A stretch of DNA of 64,000 nucleotides from Sphaerochaeta pleomorpha str. Grapes (GTDB lineage: Bacteria > Spirochaetota > Spirochaetia > Sphaerochaetales > Sphaerochaetaceae), in the NCBI RefSeq assembly GCF_000236685.1, contig NC_016633.1, forward strand, positions 1,054,001 through 1,118,000, written 5' to 3'. The notes beneath the pieces are model-generated. The model had not been told where the DNA came from, ran no database searches, and worked only from the letters and a program-made list of their open reading frames with translations. Below are positions 1 through 10,929 of the stretch, one piece after another; position 1 is the first letter of the stretch; each line of letters opens with the position of its first letter. The translations under genes and the position numbers were made by a program.

Positions 1-3000
1 CAACTTCTATTGACACAACCTCACCTTATCAACCGGAATTCGTCTGGAATTTCTCCGGCCTTGACTACACCCCCTGGGTAAAGGAATATAGGATTTACCT
101 CAACGGGAATTACCTTGGGTACACAACGGCAAATAGCTATAGCGTGAGCTCCCCACTTTCCCCAGGTACCGCCTATAGCTGGTATGTCATGCCAATAAAC
201 AAAGACGGGACGCCCTTCTTCTCATCCCCCTCAGCCCTGTCAAAAAGTTTTACCACCAAAAACCATGACCAACTGGAAATCCGACTTATCTCCCCGAATT
301 CGAACGCAACGCTTCTTACAGGTGAATCATATACTTTCGAGGGGATTGCAACCTTCTTTGATGAAGCCACGCAAAAAAGTGCAACCTGGAAAATAGGTAC
401 TGAAAGTAAAAACGGGACAGCGATCAACTACACACCCACCAAACGCTATACGGCCAACTCACTGGTAGCGCAACTCAACGTGACAGACTCGCTGAATTTG
501 AGCAAGAACTCTGCCAATCTGTATTGCACGGTACTTGACCCTGCAATAGCGATAGAGGGAGGAAGTTTCCGTACCATTAACAAAGAAGTATCCACTTGGT
601 TGTCCATCGACTCGCAGAAAACCAGGGACCTACAAAAGGTCGAATGGTTCGCCAATGGCGAACTCTTGGGGACGGGAAACCAGATCAACCCCTCCTTTTC
701 GGAAAGCAAATCCTATGATATCTATGCAGAAGGAACCAGTATTGCCGATTTTGATGGCAAAACAAAGAGTGTGCAGTCACCCACGATTAAGGTTACCGTT
801 GTAGGGGAAGGTCCCGTAATCTCGATTACCCGTCCGACTTTTGTAGTGGAAGTCCCGGTGGGCAATTCCCTTGAACTGCTTTCTGAAATTTCCCACGAAA
901 ATGAATTGAGTTCGGTTACCTGGTCCATGACGGGAACAGAAAACGGAAATCTGGGGACTTCACCCTCCAGGGCAACGTTTACACCAAACAAAGAGGGAGA
1001 ATATACCATTTCTGTCCAGGCAGTGGATATCCATGGCAAGGATGCCACGGCTTCGATCAAGGTTATGGCCATAGATCCCAAAATAAGTTTGACCAGCCCG
1101 ACAGCAAACACGGTCTTTGCCCTTAATTCCATATTGACTCCGGTTATACAGGCGCCCAATGCAAAGAGAATCACTTGGTTTGTAAACAACAGGGAAATCC
1201 CAGGGACTTCCCTTGCCCTTTCCTCTTTCGGGATAGGCACCTACGAACTGTATGCAAGGGCATCCTGGGATGCCGTCGATTCACAGGGAAACCCAAAGGT
1301 TTTCACCAAGGACTCTTCCAAGATTACCTTTACTGTTAAAGATTTGGTGCCACCCTCTGTCACGATACAATTCCCTCGAAACGACATGCAGCTGAAAACA
1401 GGGACTACCTATACTTTGCAAGCCTCAGCCCAGAGTTCCTCGCTTCGTCAATCCTGGTGGGAAGTCGAGGGGGTAAGACTCGGCTCAAATACGTTTACCC
1501 CTTCCCCTTCTTTGGGAAAAAAGGTCCTGACCCTCACCTACAAGGCGCTGAACAGTGACGGCATTATTGGGTCCAAGAGCGTATCAGTGAAACTTGCAAA
1601 CCCTGCAGTCTATCTTACAAAACCTGCCTCTTCCTCCTTCCTGGTAGGATCTACCATCCCAATAGGGGCCTCGGTCGTTGATGGGGAACTCTTTTGGGTC
1701 GTAGATGACAAAGAAATAGCAGACTGGGATAAAACCATAGGGACAACAGGAAATCACACCATACAGGCAGGATGGTCCCTCAATGCGGTGGATTCCAACG
1801 GAAACCAAAAAACCTTCAAGGAATTATCAGAAAAAGCCACTGTGACCGTTTTCAGTGACAAACCGCCCCAGATTATAGCAAAAACCCCAAGTGAAGACAT
1901 TATCCACCAGCTTTTTGATGTCCCGGTTATCTTTTCAGTGACAGCGTCCAGCGAGAATACCCTGGAACAAACCAAATGGAACATCTACAGCGAGGGAACT
2001 TCCATCCGCGAGGTTTCAGCTACCAGCATTTCCCACAGGAGTTGGGCTCCTGGCCTCTACACGGTGAAAGCAGAGGTTTCCGATGCCCAAAACCTTTCTA
2101 CTTCTCATGAATGGACAGTAAAAATCATCAATCCGAAAGCAATTATCACTTTCCCTGAAAGGGGAATGACGTTCGCAAAGAACCAGGTTCCCGTCCCAGT
2201 AGTTTCTACAGAGGATGTGAGTTCTTACACCCTTACGGTGGATGGAAAACCAGCAGGTCCCGATTTCAATTGGAATGGGCTTGCACTCGGAAATCATACC
2301 CTTGTGGCAACCGGTTCCTATTCGGTATTGGGCAAATCAGGCTTGCAGCAAACAGCCGGTCATACCGTTTCCTTCTCCATCGAGAACAGGACACCCCCAT
2401 CCTTCGAAGCTGAGGGTTTCCATGACAACGACAGGATTGTCGCCGGCCTCAGGTACAATTTCCAGGCTTCGGTTTCGAATGGAGAAACCCTACAATGGTT
2501 TAAAAACGGTTCTCTTGTCAGCTCCTCGAGACAATATTCCTTTACCCCTATTGCTTCAGAAAAAACCATCGAGCTGAAGCTGAGAGGAAAACTGAACAAC
2601 CTTACCGTGGACAAGACCTACAACCTGAACGTCATAGACCCCTTTGTCAGCATCACGATTGCGAAAAACCTATCGATAAACAACCTCTATGCCCCGAATA
2701 CCCCCATCCCTTTGCAATATGAAGGAAGGGATATCGACAGAGTACAATGGAGAGTCGACCTCAGACCCTACACAGGACAGTCGGTCAGCTTTAGCCCGGG
2801 AATGCACAGTATTGATTTGGAAGGGTATGCCACCCAGGTCAGGCTCCCAGACGGAACGCTTGGCGATTATATGCCTACAAATACTAACGGCATAACAGGA
2901 AAAGACATACAGGTAGCAGAGGTCTTCAGGGCTTGGGACCTTTCATTTGAAAAAAAGGCATACACTGGAGAACCGTTAATGGTGGCAGTCACAACTACCA

Positions 3001-6000
3001 GTGACGAAAACTTCGGAGAACTTATCGATTCTTTGACCTACCTGGTGGACGGAAAGCTCTACAAAGAAGAGAAAAAACCTTTGCTCAAGAGCATTACGGT
3101 CAGTGGATTGGCAGCAGGTCCCCATACTATCGGGGTCATCTCTACCGATATCTTCAACAACCAGTGGAAGATCGAAAAACCGGTCATGCTATACAACCCC
3201 CTTACTCTTTCGATCTCCCGCCCGACAGAAGGGGAACGGATTTCTCCCGATACCAATATAGTTGCATCAATGCAGATAGAAAGCGGAAAACCTGAACTTA
3301 TAACCTGGAGGAACGGTTCCTCAATTCTTGCAAACAGCAACAATGCAACGGTTTCCGTTGGGAAACTACCAGCAGGTAGGCAGACTCTCTCGGTAAGTGC
3401 ACGGGACCCCTTGGGAAAAATCGTCTCAGCCTCGGTGAGATTTGAGGTACAGAGCGATTTCCAGCTCAATCTCATCCAACCGAATCGTTTTTTGGAAACC
3501 TTGGTCGGTAACCCAGTGACGTATCTGGTTGGGGTAGACAAGGTTGCAGGTTCAACAGTGAATCTCAGTGATGCAGCGAAAGACATCCATTGGCTGGTAA
3601 ATGGACAAGATACCAATCAGACAGGTCTTTCCTATGTCTTTGATGCAGAGCAAGTCGGCCTCTTTACCATCCAGGCCCGGTACTCCTCCAACAATATGGT
3701 CAGGACAACGGCCGAACAGAAGATCACAGTAAGGGATATTGCCCAACCTGTGATTACAAAACCTCTCAATGGTGAAATGTTCACGTATCTGCCTATGCAG
3801 AGCATTCCTTTGGAAGCACAAGGAGAACAAGGGGCAACGTATACTTGGATGATCGGCGATACTGTCATTGCAATGGGTGCAAAGACCTCCTTCAATCCCG
3901 AAGGCCGGACAGGACTTCAGCAAATCCGCCTCGTGAGCACCTCTTTCAACAAGACCAAAGAAAGTCTTGCATCCATACATCTCAAGTTGAACACCGCACC
4001 AAATCTCGATCTCAGCGTTCCATCGATTCAGTATACTGGCGATACTCTCGCTTTGACAGCGTCTGCTTTTGACGTTGAGGACAAGGTAACAAACCCGAAC
4101 ATTACCTTTAGCCTGGATGGAATCCTTTTGCAAAACCATACGCAAAGAATCCTCTCCGATGCAGATATCGGGGCCCATACGCTCACCGCAAGTACTACAG
4201 ATTCTTCTGGCACGACCACCACCAAGCAGGCCGTTTTCAACGTAGAATCGAATCGTATCCCCTTGGCTATCCAATCGCCACGGGAGGGGGAAACCTATTA
4301 CAAGGAATTCGCGATACCGCTGATTGCCTCGTTAGGGGAAGGAGGAGGCCCCAGTGCAAAGAATGGGACCTTTACCTGGACTGTGCAGTACCTTGACAAC
4401 CCAGCGGTTGCGAAACAGGTTCTGAGTGGTAATTCGCTCTCCTTCACCGGTAAATCCTTGGGCAATGCAGAGGTTATCCTCTCCTTTGTCGATGGAAAGG
4501 GAAAGGAACGGGCACGTCAGAAAGTGTCCTTCCAGATTAAAAGCGAACCGTTGAAACTCAGTATAAACTGGCCCCATGGCTCGGTTGTGAATGCCTCGCA
4601 GGCTTTGCATCCCCAACTGTTAGGGTTGCCGGACAACGTAGGGAATGGGACTGTTTTTTGGAACCTGAATGGTATGCCCCTTGCCTCTATCTCGGACCTG
4701 AAGGCTCCCGATTTCCCTGGTTTCTATACCCTTTCATCCCAATATGTCACTGAAATCTCCAGCGACAAAGCCTCGATTGGATTCACGGTCAATGGCAAAC
4801 CCTCAATCACGATAACCAGTCCCCTTGCAAGCGAACCCTATAAAGCCGGGTCCCCTGTGGTTCTCTCGGCCAAGACAGAGGACGACCAGAGCCTTATACC
4901 CACCATCGTTTGGACCAAGGAAGACCAGACAATCCTCGGGGAAGGAAATCCTTTGATCCTAGAATCCCCGGAGGCAGGACTAACAAAAATTACAGCTACT
5001 GCGACAGATAGCTACGGGGCGAAAGGAATGGCAACGGTTACGATGCAAGTCTACAATCCGATCTCGGATATAACCTGTTTTGTAAACAATGGCCAACCTA
5101 CCTATCTTGTTGACCAGAATACCCCACCCCTTACCCTGAAGACCCTTTTCAGCGGAGGGATAAATCCCCTGGTGACCTGGCGCCTGCAACAGGATAACAG
5201 GTACATGGAGAAAACCGGCAAGGAGGCCTACTTCGTCTTTGGGGAACTTTCCCAGTTTGCGAGGAACCCTGCCATGCTTACGGTCCTGGTCACCGACACC
5301 AGTACAGCAGGTGGTACAAGCGGGGAAATCTATAGGAAAGATTTCCCGATACTGCTGACTTCAGAGGCAACTGCCATGATTACGAGCCCCATAGCGGGAG
5401 ATGTACAGCGTATCGGTACTGATGTACCGCTGCAAATGGCATTGACCGGTTTCAAGGCTCCATTGTTCACGATTATGGTAAATGGCAAGGTGGTGAACAC
5501 AAAATTTGAGCCCCTTGAGGGGAATCTGCTCTATCAGGGTATCCTGGAGAAGTCCCTGTTCTCTGCAGAGGGGGTCTATGAGATAGTGGTGACTGTAAGC
5601 GAAAACGGAATAGTGAAATCCGATGCACTGAGCCTAAACCTCTATGGGATGCGCACCGGAATCTTCGTGGACGATGCCCCGCAAGCTTTTGCCCTATCAG
5701 GCGAATCCAAACGTATTGAAGCGGTTGTCTCTAACCTTCCCACCATGGATGCAATCCAGTGGAGAACCGATTTGCAGGCAGAACCTGTGGCAACCGGGCC
5801 AATTCTGGATCTCAAGGAGGCAGGTCTAAAACCAGGAAATCGTTCGATTACCGTAGAAGCTCTCTCAGGCGAAGAAGTTTTGTCCTCGTTCACGTTCCCG
5901 TTAAAGGTTACCGGTTTGATGTCCATCAAGGTAGAACCCGATGAAAACCTGATGATCCTCATGCGTGGGGCAAAAGTGAAACTTTCCGCTTCGGCGCAGG

Positions 6001-6503
6001 ACACAGAAGGTAATGAACTACCACAGGAAGCAATCACCTGGACTTCCCATCTCGATGGCCTGGTTGCCACGGCAAAGGTACTGGACTTCTCCCTCCTGCC
6101 CAATCTGAAAGCAGGGGTGCATGTGTTCACCATAACGGCAACAGGAATCGATGGGTCAACCGTTTCTGTTTTGAAACAGGTTCAAGTCAATGTCGAAGCA
6201 GCACAGCCGGTGCAGGACCAAATGCAAGCCAGCGGCAATGGCGGGCAGCCGAACGGAATCCAAATACCGCAGGGGCCTATCCTGAATATGGAGCCACCTC
6301 CGGTCATGGATTTTGGGGCGGGAACCCCAATCCAGAATGCTGCTCCCCCGTCATACTTCAGTGACCCCTTCGGTCCCGGACCCGGGGGCAATCCGATACC
6401 TAACGATCTTTCTTCCGGCATGTCAAGCTTCTTCAATTCGTATGGGGGTGGCATGGGAGGATTTGGCGGCAACATGGGCGCTTTCGGCGGACCAGGATTC
6501 TAA
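1..6503 (+). CDS. Giant Ig-like repeat envelope protein (5' end outside window)
   Basis: The frame is open from base 3 to the TAA at 6501-6503 (about 2,166 residues visible), so the gene starts upstream of the window. The first ~60 residues resemble a fibronectin-type domain (YRIYLNG, then PGTAYSWYV). After that come roughly twenty beta-sandwich repeats of about 90-110 residues. Each opens with a pattern like 'I-T/S-x-P-x-x-G' and carries a central 'W-x-V/M-x-G' strand, as in Ig-like and PKD-like folds. The last ~80 residues are low complexity, rich in Pro, Gly, Asn and Met, and end in GG-M/F repeats with a terminal Phe. No membrane segment is visible. Family knowledge suggests a cell-surface or periplasmic structural or adhesive protein. 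The next gene starts 12 bases downstream with a strong ribosome site, so the two are co-transcribed. The biological role is unknown. Confidence 0.85.
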   Translation, partial: TSIDTTSPYQPEFVWNFSGLDYTPWVKEYRIYLNGNYLGYTTANSYSVSSPLSPGTAYSWYVMPINKDGTPFFSSPSALSKSFTTKNHDQLEIRLISPNSNATLLTGESYTFEGIATFFDEATQKSATWKIGTESKNGTAINYTPTKRYTANSLVAQLNVTDSLNLSKNSANLYCTVLDPAIAIEGGSFRTINKEVSTWLSIDSQKTRDLQKVEWFANGELLGTGNQINPSFSESKSYDIYAEGTSIADFDGKTKSVQSPTIKVTVVGEGPVISITRPTFVVEVPVGNSLELLSEISHENELSSVTWSMTGTENGNLGTSPSRATFTPNKEGEYTISVQAVDIHGKDATASIKVMAIDPKISLTSPTANTVFALNSILTPVIQAPNAKRITWFVNNREIPGTSLALSSFGIGTYELYARASWDAVDSQGNPKVFTKDSSKITFTVKDLVPPSVTIQFPRNDMQLKTGTTYTLQASAQSSSLRQSWWEVEGVRLGSNTFTPSPSLGKKVLTLTYKALNSDGIIGSKSVSVKLANPAVYLTKPASSSFLVGSTIPIGASVVDGELFWVVDDKEIADWDKTIGTTGNHTIQAGWSLNAVDSNGNQKTFKELSEKATVTVFSDKPPQIIAKTPSEDIIHQLFDVPVIFSVTASSENTLEQTKWNIYSEGTSIREVSATSISHRSWAPGLYTVKAEVSDAQNLSTSHEWTVKIINPKAIITFPERGMTFAKNQVPVPVVSTEDVSSYTLTVDGKPAGPDFNWNGLALGNHTLVATGSYSVLGKSGLQQTAGHTVSFSIENRTPPSFEAEGFHDNDRIVAGLRYNFQASVSNGETLQWFKNGSLVSSSRQYSFTPIASEKTIELKLRGKLNNLTVDKTYNLNVIDPFVSITIAKNLSINNLYAPNTPIPLQYEGRDIDRVQWRVDLRPYTGQSVSFSPGMHSIDLEGYATQVRLPDGTLGDYMPTNTNGITGKDIQVAEVFRAWDLSFEKKAYTGEPLMVAVTTTSDENFGELIDSLTYLVDGKLYKEEKKPLLKSITVSGLAAGPHTIGVISTDIFNNQWKIEKPVMLYNPLTLSISRPTEGERISPDTNIVASMQIESGKPELITWRNGSSILANSNNATVSVGKLPAGRQTLSVSARDPLGKIVSASVRFEVQSDFQLNLIQPNRFLETLVGNPVTYLVGVDKVAGSTVNLSDAAKDIHWLVNGQDTNQTGLSYVFDAEQVGLFTIQARYSSNNMVRTTAEQKITVRDIAQPVITKPLNGEMFTYLPMQSIPLEAQGEQGATYTWMIGDTVIAMGAKTSFNPEGRTGLQQIRLVSTSFNKTKESLASIHLKLNTAPNLDLSVPSIQYTGDTLALTASAFDVEDKVTNPNITFSLDGILLQNHTQRILSDADIGAHTLTASTTDSSGTTTTKQAVFNVESNRIPLAIQSPREGETYYKEFAIPLIASLGEGGGPSAKNGTFTWTVQYLDNPAVAKQVLSGNSLSFTGKSLGNAEVILSFVDGKGKERARQKVSFQIKSEPLKLSINWPHGSVVNASQALHPQLLGLPDNVGNGTVFWNLNGMPLASISDLKAPDFPGFYTLSSQYVTEISSDKASIGFTVNGKPSITITSPLASEPYKAGSPVVLSAKTEDDQSLIPTIVWTKEDQTILGEGNPLILESPEAGLTKITATATDSYGAKGMATVTMQVYNPISDITCFVNNGQPTYLVDQNTPPLTLKTLFSGGINPLVTWRLQQDNRYMEKTGKEAYFVFGELSQFARNPAMLTVLVTDTSTAGGTSGEIYRKDFPILLTSEATAMITSPIAGDVQRIGTDVPLQMALTGFKAPLFTIMVNGKVVNTKFEPLEGNLLYQGILEKSLFSAEGVYEIVVTVSENGIVKSDALSLNLYGMRTGIFVDDAPQAFALSGESKRIEAVVSNLPTMDAIQWRTDLQAEPVATGPILDLKEAGLKPGNRSITVEALSGEEVLSSFTFPLKVTGLMSIKVEPDENLMILMRGAKVKLSASAQDTEGNELPQEAITWTSHLDGLVATAKVLDFSLLPNLKAGVHVFTITATGIDGSTVSVLKQVQVNVEAAQPVQDQMQASGNGGQPNGIQIPQGPILNMEPPPVMDFGAGTPIQNAAPPSYFSDPFGPGPGGNPIPNDLSSGMSSFFNSYGGGMGGFGGNMGAFGGPGF

Positions 6504-6515
6504 GGAGGAAGAACC

Positions 6516-9089
6516 ATGAAAAAGAAAGTCTTTCTATTGTTAGTGCTTGTGAGTTTTTCGCTCTCCTCCCTCTTTGCCTTCCAAGTGGAGGTTCCCAACG
6601 AGGTCCCTGCTTTCCGCAATCTGGAGCTTACCCTTGAACCAGGCCCCAATGACGGGACAGTCGACCAGGCCCGTTTCTACTTCCAGATGGAGGGAAAACG
6701 GGAATACCTGTATGTTGAGTTCACGCAAGATAAAGGAAACTGGACTGCCTTGGTTCCCTTTACGTACCTGACAGGGGAAGAGCTGGTCTACTATACTCAG
6801 GTGAAGACTACTGAGGGTACGTTTATCCGCGACCCCCAGATTGGTACAAAGAAAGCCCGATTGTTGCAGGATACGACAGCTCCGACACTCAAACTTGTCT
6901 CTCCCCAGGCTTTTGAGCTTGCATTGGACAAGAAGCAGCTTGTTGTATTTGAAATCATTGACGAAAGTGCCCTAACCAGCTTTGAAATCTTCCTAGAGGG
7001 GGAACCCCTTATGGAAGCGGGGGTATTCCAGCAATATCTTTCCTTCCTGATCCAACCAGCAAAAGCGGAAGATGCAGTTATCAGCATCTCAATGATAGAC
7101 AAGTACGGCAATGCAAAGCAGGAAGAGTATATCTTCGCCATCACAGGGGAGAAAGCACCCTTCTTCGTTGCCGATGGGAAACTGCTGGGGGAAATGCAGG
7201 CAGAATACATCCTGAGCATGGGCGAAGGTACGAATACAACCAAAATCAACGAGGTAGTTTCCGATACCGAGCAACAAGTGAACCTTTCTTTCGAAGTCGG
7301 GGGAGAAGCCTATCTCAAGGCTGGTCCCATTGCACTGGAGTTGAAAGCTATCCTGAAAGACTCCCTTTCTGTCTTCGATATCCTTGAAGCCTACCCGAAC
7401 ACCCTTACAGCAGATTTGCAAAATTTTATCAACCTCTGGCATCCATGGAATTTTGCCGAGGAATTCGATTACACAGGGGAGGTCGCCAGAGGGTACGAGA
7501 ACGACAATACATTCTCGGCCCAGCTGTCCTTTTTCGGTCCTGTCCTGACCTATACCCTTGGGGACCAGAAGGTGAATTTCCAGAAAGAAACGGTAAAAGA
7601 TCTTTCGCTGCGAGGGACCTCGCTCGCCATCGACCTCCCGTTTCTCGACCTAGTAATCAGCAAGGGACTCACGGATTTCGGATTATATCAGATTGCCTGG
7701 CCTCAGAATTTTTTCGGTCTCAAATTTGGTTTAAAGGCAAAAAAATTTTGGTACCTGCAGACAAACCTCTCCTTCATCAGCTCCCTGCAGGGACGATATG
7801 AGGATTTAATCGTCGCAGAAAGCACCTCTGCAATCGGAGATCTCTATGGCCTGGACTCGATTCCTCCTGAGGAAAACCTGGTATTCGGCCTGGCAACAGG
7901 AACGGAAAACAATTTCTTTACCCTCGATGCCAGTTTTGCCCTTACCCTCTATGTTGATGATGCAGGATCTATCATTGACAAAGACAAACTTGCTTCTGAC
8001 ATAAACGATGGATTTGGCATCGATCTCGCCCCCTATCTGCTCTACGTCGACAAGATAAGCAGTGTTTTTCCCGTACTGGACTACTTCCCCTTCACCCTTG
8101 GGCTTGCGGTTGATGCAGTGAACCGTGACCTCTGGGGACTTACCTATGGGGCAGATCTGGCAATCGACTCGATAGGTTTGAAAACCTGGTTCAGGAAGAC
8201 CGATGCATCCTTCAGGAGCCTGGGTTCGGCTGTGGTCACAGATGTCTGGGATATCGGCGGAACCTGGGAACGGGAAATTGCCGGTTTCAACGTGAATCTC
8301 GGGTACGATTGGAAAATGGATACCATTCCCGACATTCTTTTCAACGAAATAATACCGATTGTCAAGCCAAGCCTCGCCCCTAGCGCAGACCCGACAGAGA
8401 ACGACATCTCCAACATCGTGCATACTGCACAGGCAGGAATTGACACTCCTTCCTCAAATCTCCTGGGAAGTCTCAGTTCAGATTATTCCTTCGAATGGGC
8501 TACGACAAACGCGAAAGCATTAGCCGGACAGATTACTTCCGAATCAGTGGCTAGCAATGCCATTTTGAATTCCTCAAGCAACGATACTATTGCCCAGCAC
8601 ACCGGTGATTTCCGGTGGAAGAGCGGCCGTTACAAAATGAGTGACCTCAATCTCTCCCTCGGGGCAAAGACCAAGGACTCCTATATTACAAAGGTGATAA
8701 CCGATGGAGTTTTTGACGGATCAACCTTCTGGGAATTCTCCTATGGGGTATCGACCTCGTTGAAGTTCCGCTCCTACTCGCTGAGCCTGGAATTCGAGAA
8801 GGAATGGAGCACAGAGACAGACAGCCTGACAGCGTATGGATATGACGGAAAATTCTCGATTGCGAATACTTTCTTCGATACCATCTCCTTATCAGGTAGC
8901 CTGGACCAGGCATATCAAGGCGTAGCGTTGCAGGCATACAGAATTGCGACAAACCTTGCACTGGAAAAAAGATTCGGGAAACTTTCAACCTCAACCATGG
9001 TGGAAATAGGATTCTATGATTCGAAGATTTCAGACATCGATGATGCCCTCACCGGGGCTTTGACGGTAAAAGGGACGTTCTCCAAATAA
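6516..9089 (+). CDS. Exported partner of the Ig-repeat protein, probable envelope protein
   Basis: 857 residues with a clear Sec signal peptide (MKKK, a hydrophobic core, SLFAF at about residue 22). Residues ~23-110 look like a small beta domain. Residues ~111-215 form an Ig-like domain beginning DTTAPTLKLVSP, similar in style to the repeats of the preceding gene. The remaining ~640 residues are rich in alternating polar/aromatic strands, as in outer-membrane or surface beta proteins, but the C-terminus (TFSK) lacks the usual terminal Phe of a barrel. The start is fixed by AAGGAGG 9 bases before the ATG. The spacing to the upstream gene and the strong terminator after the stop make this the last gene of a two-gene (or longer) operon. 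I do not recognise a named family. Confidence 0.8.
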   Translation: MKKKVFLLLVLVSFSLSSLFAFQVEVPNEVPAFRNLELTLEPGPNDGTVDQARFYFQMEGKREYLYVEFTQDKGNWTALVPFTYLTGEELVYYTQVKTTEGTFIRDPQIGTKKARLLQDTTAPTLKLVSPQAFELALDKKQLVVFEIIDESALTSFEIFLEGEPLMEAGVFQQYLSFLIQPAKAEDAVISISMIDKYGNAKQEEYIFAITGEKAPFFVADGKLLGEMQAEYILSMGEGTNTTKINEVVSDTEQQVNLSFEVGGEAYLKAGPIALELKAILKDSLSVFDILEAYPNTLTADLQNFINLWHPWNFAEEFDYTGEVARGYENDNTFSAQLSFFGPVLTYTLGDQKVNFQKETVKDLSLRGTSLAIDLPFLDLVISKGLTDFGLYQIAWPQNFFGLKFGLKAKKFWYLQTNLSFISSLQGRYEDLIVAESTSAIGDLYGLDSIPPEENLVFGLATGTENNFFTLDASFALTLYVDDAGSIIDKDKLASDINDGFGIDLAPYLLYVDKISSVFPVLDYFPFTLGLAVDAVNRDLWGLTYGADLAIDSIGLKTWFRKTDASFRSLGSAVVTDVWDIGGTWEREIAGFNVNLGYDWKMDTIPDILFNEIIPIVKPSLAPSADPTENDISNIVHTAQAGIDTPSSNLLGSLSSDYSFEWATTNAKALAGQITSESVASNAILNSSSNDTIAQHTGDFRWKSGRYKMSDLNLSLGAKTKDSYITKVITDGVFDGSTFWEFSYGVSTSLKFRSYSLSLEFEKEWSTETDSLTAYGYDGKFSIANTFFDTISLSGSLDQAYQGVALQAYRIATNLALEKRFGKLSTSTMVEIGFYDSKISDIDDALTGALTVKGTFSK

Positions 9090-9099
9090 TAGGGTAAAG

Positions 9100-9141
9100 A
9101 AAGCCCCCTCCTGTTGGAAAAATCCAAAGGGAGGGGGCTTT
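9100..9141 (+). terminator. Rho-independent terminator of the Ig-protein operon
   Basis: Perfect 12-bp inverted repeat AAAGCCCCCTCC (9100-9111) / GGAGGGGGCTTT (9130-9141), with a nested TTGGA/TCCAA stem in the loop, 10 bases after the stop codon. The T stretch is short. Confidence 0.88.
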
Positions 9142-9285
9142 GTCATCTAATGGGTATATTTTCTTACCAAAAGGCTTACTATCTTTTAAAAAAACCTTAA
9201 TTATTTGCTATAAGCGCAATTTTTTGTATTAAATTTTACTTATAATTCATTTTTTTACACATCTCATTTCTTTTAAATAAATTTC

Positions 9286-9314
9286 TTGACAGATTTGAAA
9301 ATCAGTCTGAATAT
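9286..9314 (+). promoter_or_regulatory. Sigma-70-type promoter of the symporter gene
   Basis: TTGACA at 9286-9291, 17-base spacer, GAATAT at 9309-9314, preceded by about 100 bases of A/T tracts that could act as an UP element. It lies 42 bases before the start codon. Confidence 0.65.
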
Positions 9315-9356
9315 GGGGAGTCTATTTTATTTCCAACTAATCAGGAGAGAGAAAAC

Positions 9357-10802
9357 ATGAATGTTACGATTATTGCAATTGTAATTCTGTACATGCTGCT
9401 TATGCTTGCAATTGGTTTTTATTCCTCGAAGAAAATCAATTCAAACACCGATTTCATGGTTGCCGGTCGTAGACTTGGCCCCTTGTTGATGGCAGGAACC
9501 CTTGCTGCAACAGAGATCGGTGGAGGAAGTTCCCTTGGTGTTGTAGCAAACTCCTATGGCTCTTGGGGAGCCAGTTCTGCTTGGTACATCATCGCAATGG
9601 GTATTGCCTTTATCATCTTGATTCCGTTAGCCCCGAAATTCAGGGCCTCGGAAGTAAAGACCGTGCCTGAATATTTCAGACGCAGGTATGATAAATTCTC
9701 CGGTGGTTTCAGCGGGATTATCATGCTCATGGCCCTTATCGGCTTGACAGCTGGTCAATTCAAGGCTTCTGCCTCGATTCTCGAGGTTATGCTTGGCATC
9801 GACTACACGACTTCCTTAATCATCGTGACTGTGGTCATTACCGTGTATGCAGTCATGGGAGGCCTTTGGTCCGTTACCCTGACCGATTTTATCCAGGTTT
9901 TCCTCATCGTAATCGGAATGACTATTGCCATCCCCTTTGCCTTGAAGCTGGCAGGTGGTTGGACTACTGTCAGACAGACCGTGCCTGCAGATCATTTCAG
10001 CCTTACCAAAGGCATCGGAGGCTGGGGTCAGATCGCAGGGTATGTAATCATGTATGTGGCGACCTTCTCAGTCGGACAGGAAGCGGTTTCCCGCTACTAT
10101 GCTGCCCGTGATGGGAAAGCTGCCATCCAGGGATCGATCCTCGCAGCAATCGTAAACTTCGTGTTCGCCTTCATCCCGGTAATCCTCGGGCTGTGTATGC
10201 TTAGTCTCTTCAACCAGGGAAGACTCGATGCAAGCGTTATCGACGCCTTGAAAACGAATACTCGATACGCCCTTCCTGCCTTGGCTGTCGTCTCTATGCC
10301 TGCCGTGGTAACGGGAATCCTGTTTGCAGGAATCATAAGCGCTACCATGTCCTCTGCAGACTCCGACCTGCTTGGTGCCGGTTCGATTTTCAGCAACGAC
10401 ATCTATCGCGTCTTCCTCCGCAAGGAAGCCACGGACAAGGAAGTCATGCTGGTCACCAAGATTACCATGGTACTGGTAGCTTTATTCTCTCTGGTAACGG
10501 CTTTGTATGCCAATAACATACTCACGTTGCTGGCCTTCTCGTTCACCCTGCGGGCAGCAGGAACGTTTATCCCCTATGTAATGGGTCACTTCTGGAAGAA
10601 ATCTTCCAGCGCTGGTTGTATCTCCTCGGTACTGCTTGGAAGCACCGTGTTTTTCCTGATGGACAAACACCTCATTCCTTCCATTCCCAAGGTAAACAAC
10701 ATTATCCCTGCCCTTGCAATCAGTCTTATATTGTTCGTTGTCTTCTCGCTTTTATTCCCCCCGAAGGAAGAAAGAACTTCGCTGGTACCTGAAAAAGAGT
10801 AA
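9357..10802 (+). CDS. Sodium:solute symporter (SSS/SLC5 family)
   Basis: 481 residues, the usual length for the SSS family, with about 13 hydrophobic segments. The N-terminus shows the family pattern: a first helix, then the loop SNTDFMVAGRRLGPL and a glycine/serine-rich second helix (EIGGGSSLG). These transporters couple Na+ entry to uptake of small solutes such as amino acids, sugars or pantothenate across the inner membrane; the substrate cannot be read from sequence here. The start has an AGGAGAG ribosome site 8 bases upstream. It is a single-gene unit with its own promoter and terminator, convergent with the ammonia-lyase gene. Joint action with that enzyme is possible but unsupported. 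Confidence 0.9.
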   Translation: MNVTIIAIVILYMLLMLAIGFYSSKKINSNTDFMVAGRRLGPLLMAGTLAATEIGGGSSLGVVANSYGSWGASSAWYIIAMGIAFIILIPLAPKFRASEVKTVPEYFRRRYDKFSGGFSGIIMLMALIGLTAGQFKASASILEVMLGIDYTTSLIIVTVVITVYAVMGGLWSVTLTDFIQVFLIVIGMTIAIPFALKLAGGWTTVRQTVPADHFSLTKGIGGWGQIAGYVIMYVATFSVGQEAVSRYYAARDGKAAIQGSILAAIVNFVFAFIPVILGLCMLSLFNQGRLDASVIDALKTNTRYALPALAVVSMPAVVTGILFAGIISATMSSADSDLLGAGSIFSNDIYRVFLRKEATDKEVMLVTKITMVLVALFSLVTALYANNILTLLAFSFTLRAAGTFIPYVMGHFWKKSSSAGCISSVLLGSTVFFLMDKHLIPSIPKVNNIIPALAISLILFVVFSLLFPPKEERTSLVPEKE

Positions 10803-10827
10803 TCGGTCAGTTTTTTATCCCATAGAT

Positions 10828-10866
10828 AGAGCCGTCGCAATGGTCAATGTTGCGGCGGCTCTTTTG
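10828..10866 (+). terminator. Terminator after the symporter gene
   Basis: AGAGCCGTCGCAA (10828-10840) pairs with TTGCGGCGGCTCT (10850-10862) with one G-U pair, followed by TTTTG. It lies 25 bases past the stop. Confidence 0.85.
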
Positions 10867-10876
10867 CATTGGACAT

Positions 10877-10905
10877 AAAAAAAGAAGCTACCATCAGATA
10901 GCCCC
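10877..10905 (-). terminator. Terminator after the ammonia-lyase gene
   Basis: On the minus strand GGGGCTATC-TGAT-GGTAGCTTC forms a 9-bp hairpin with three wobble pairs and is followed directly by seven T residues, 25 bases beyond the stop at 10930. Confidence 0.8.
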
Positions 10906-10929
10906 TTTCAATGCAATGCTTTTTCTCTG

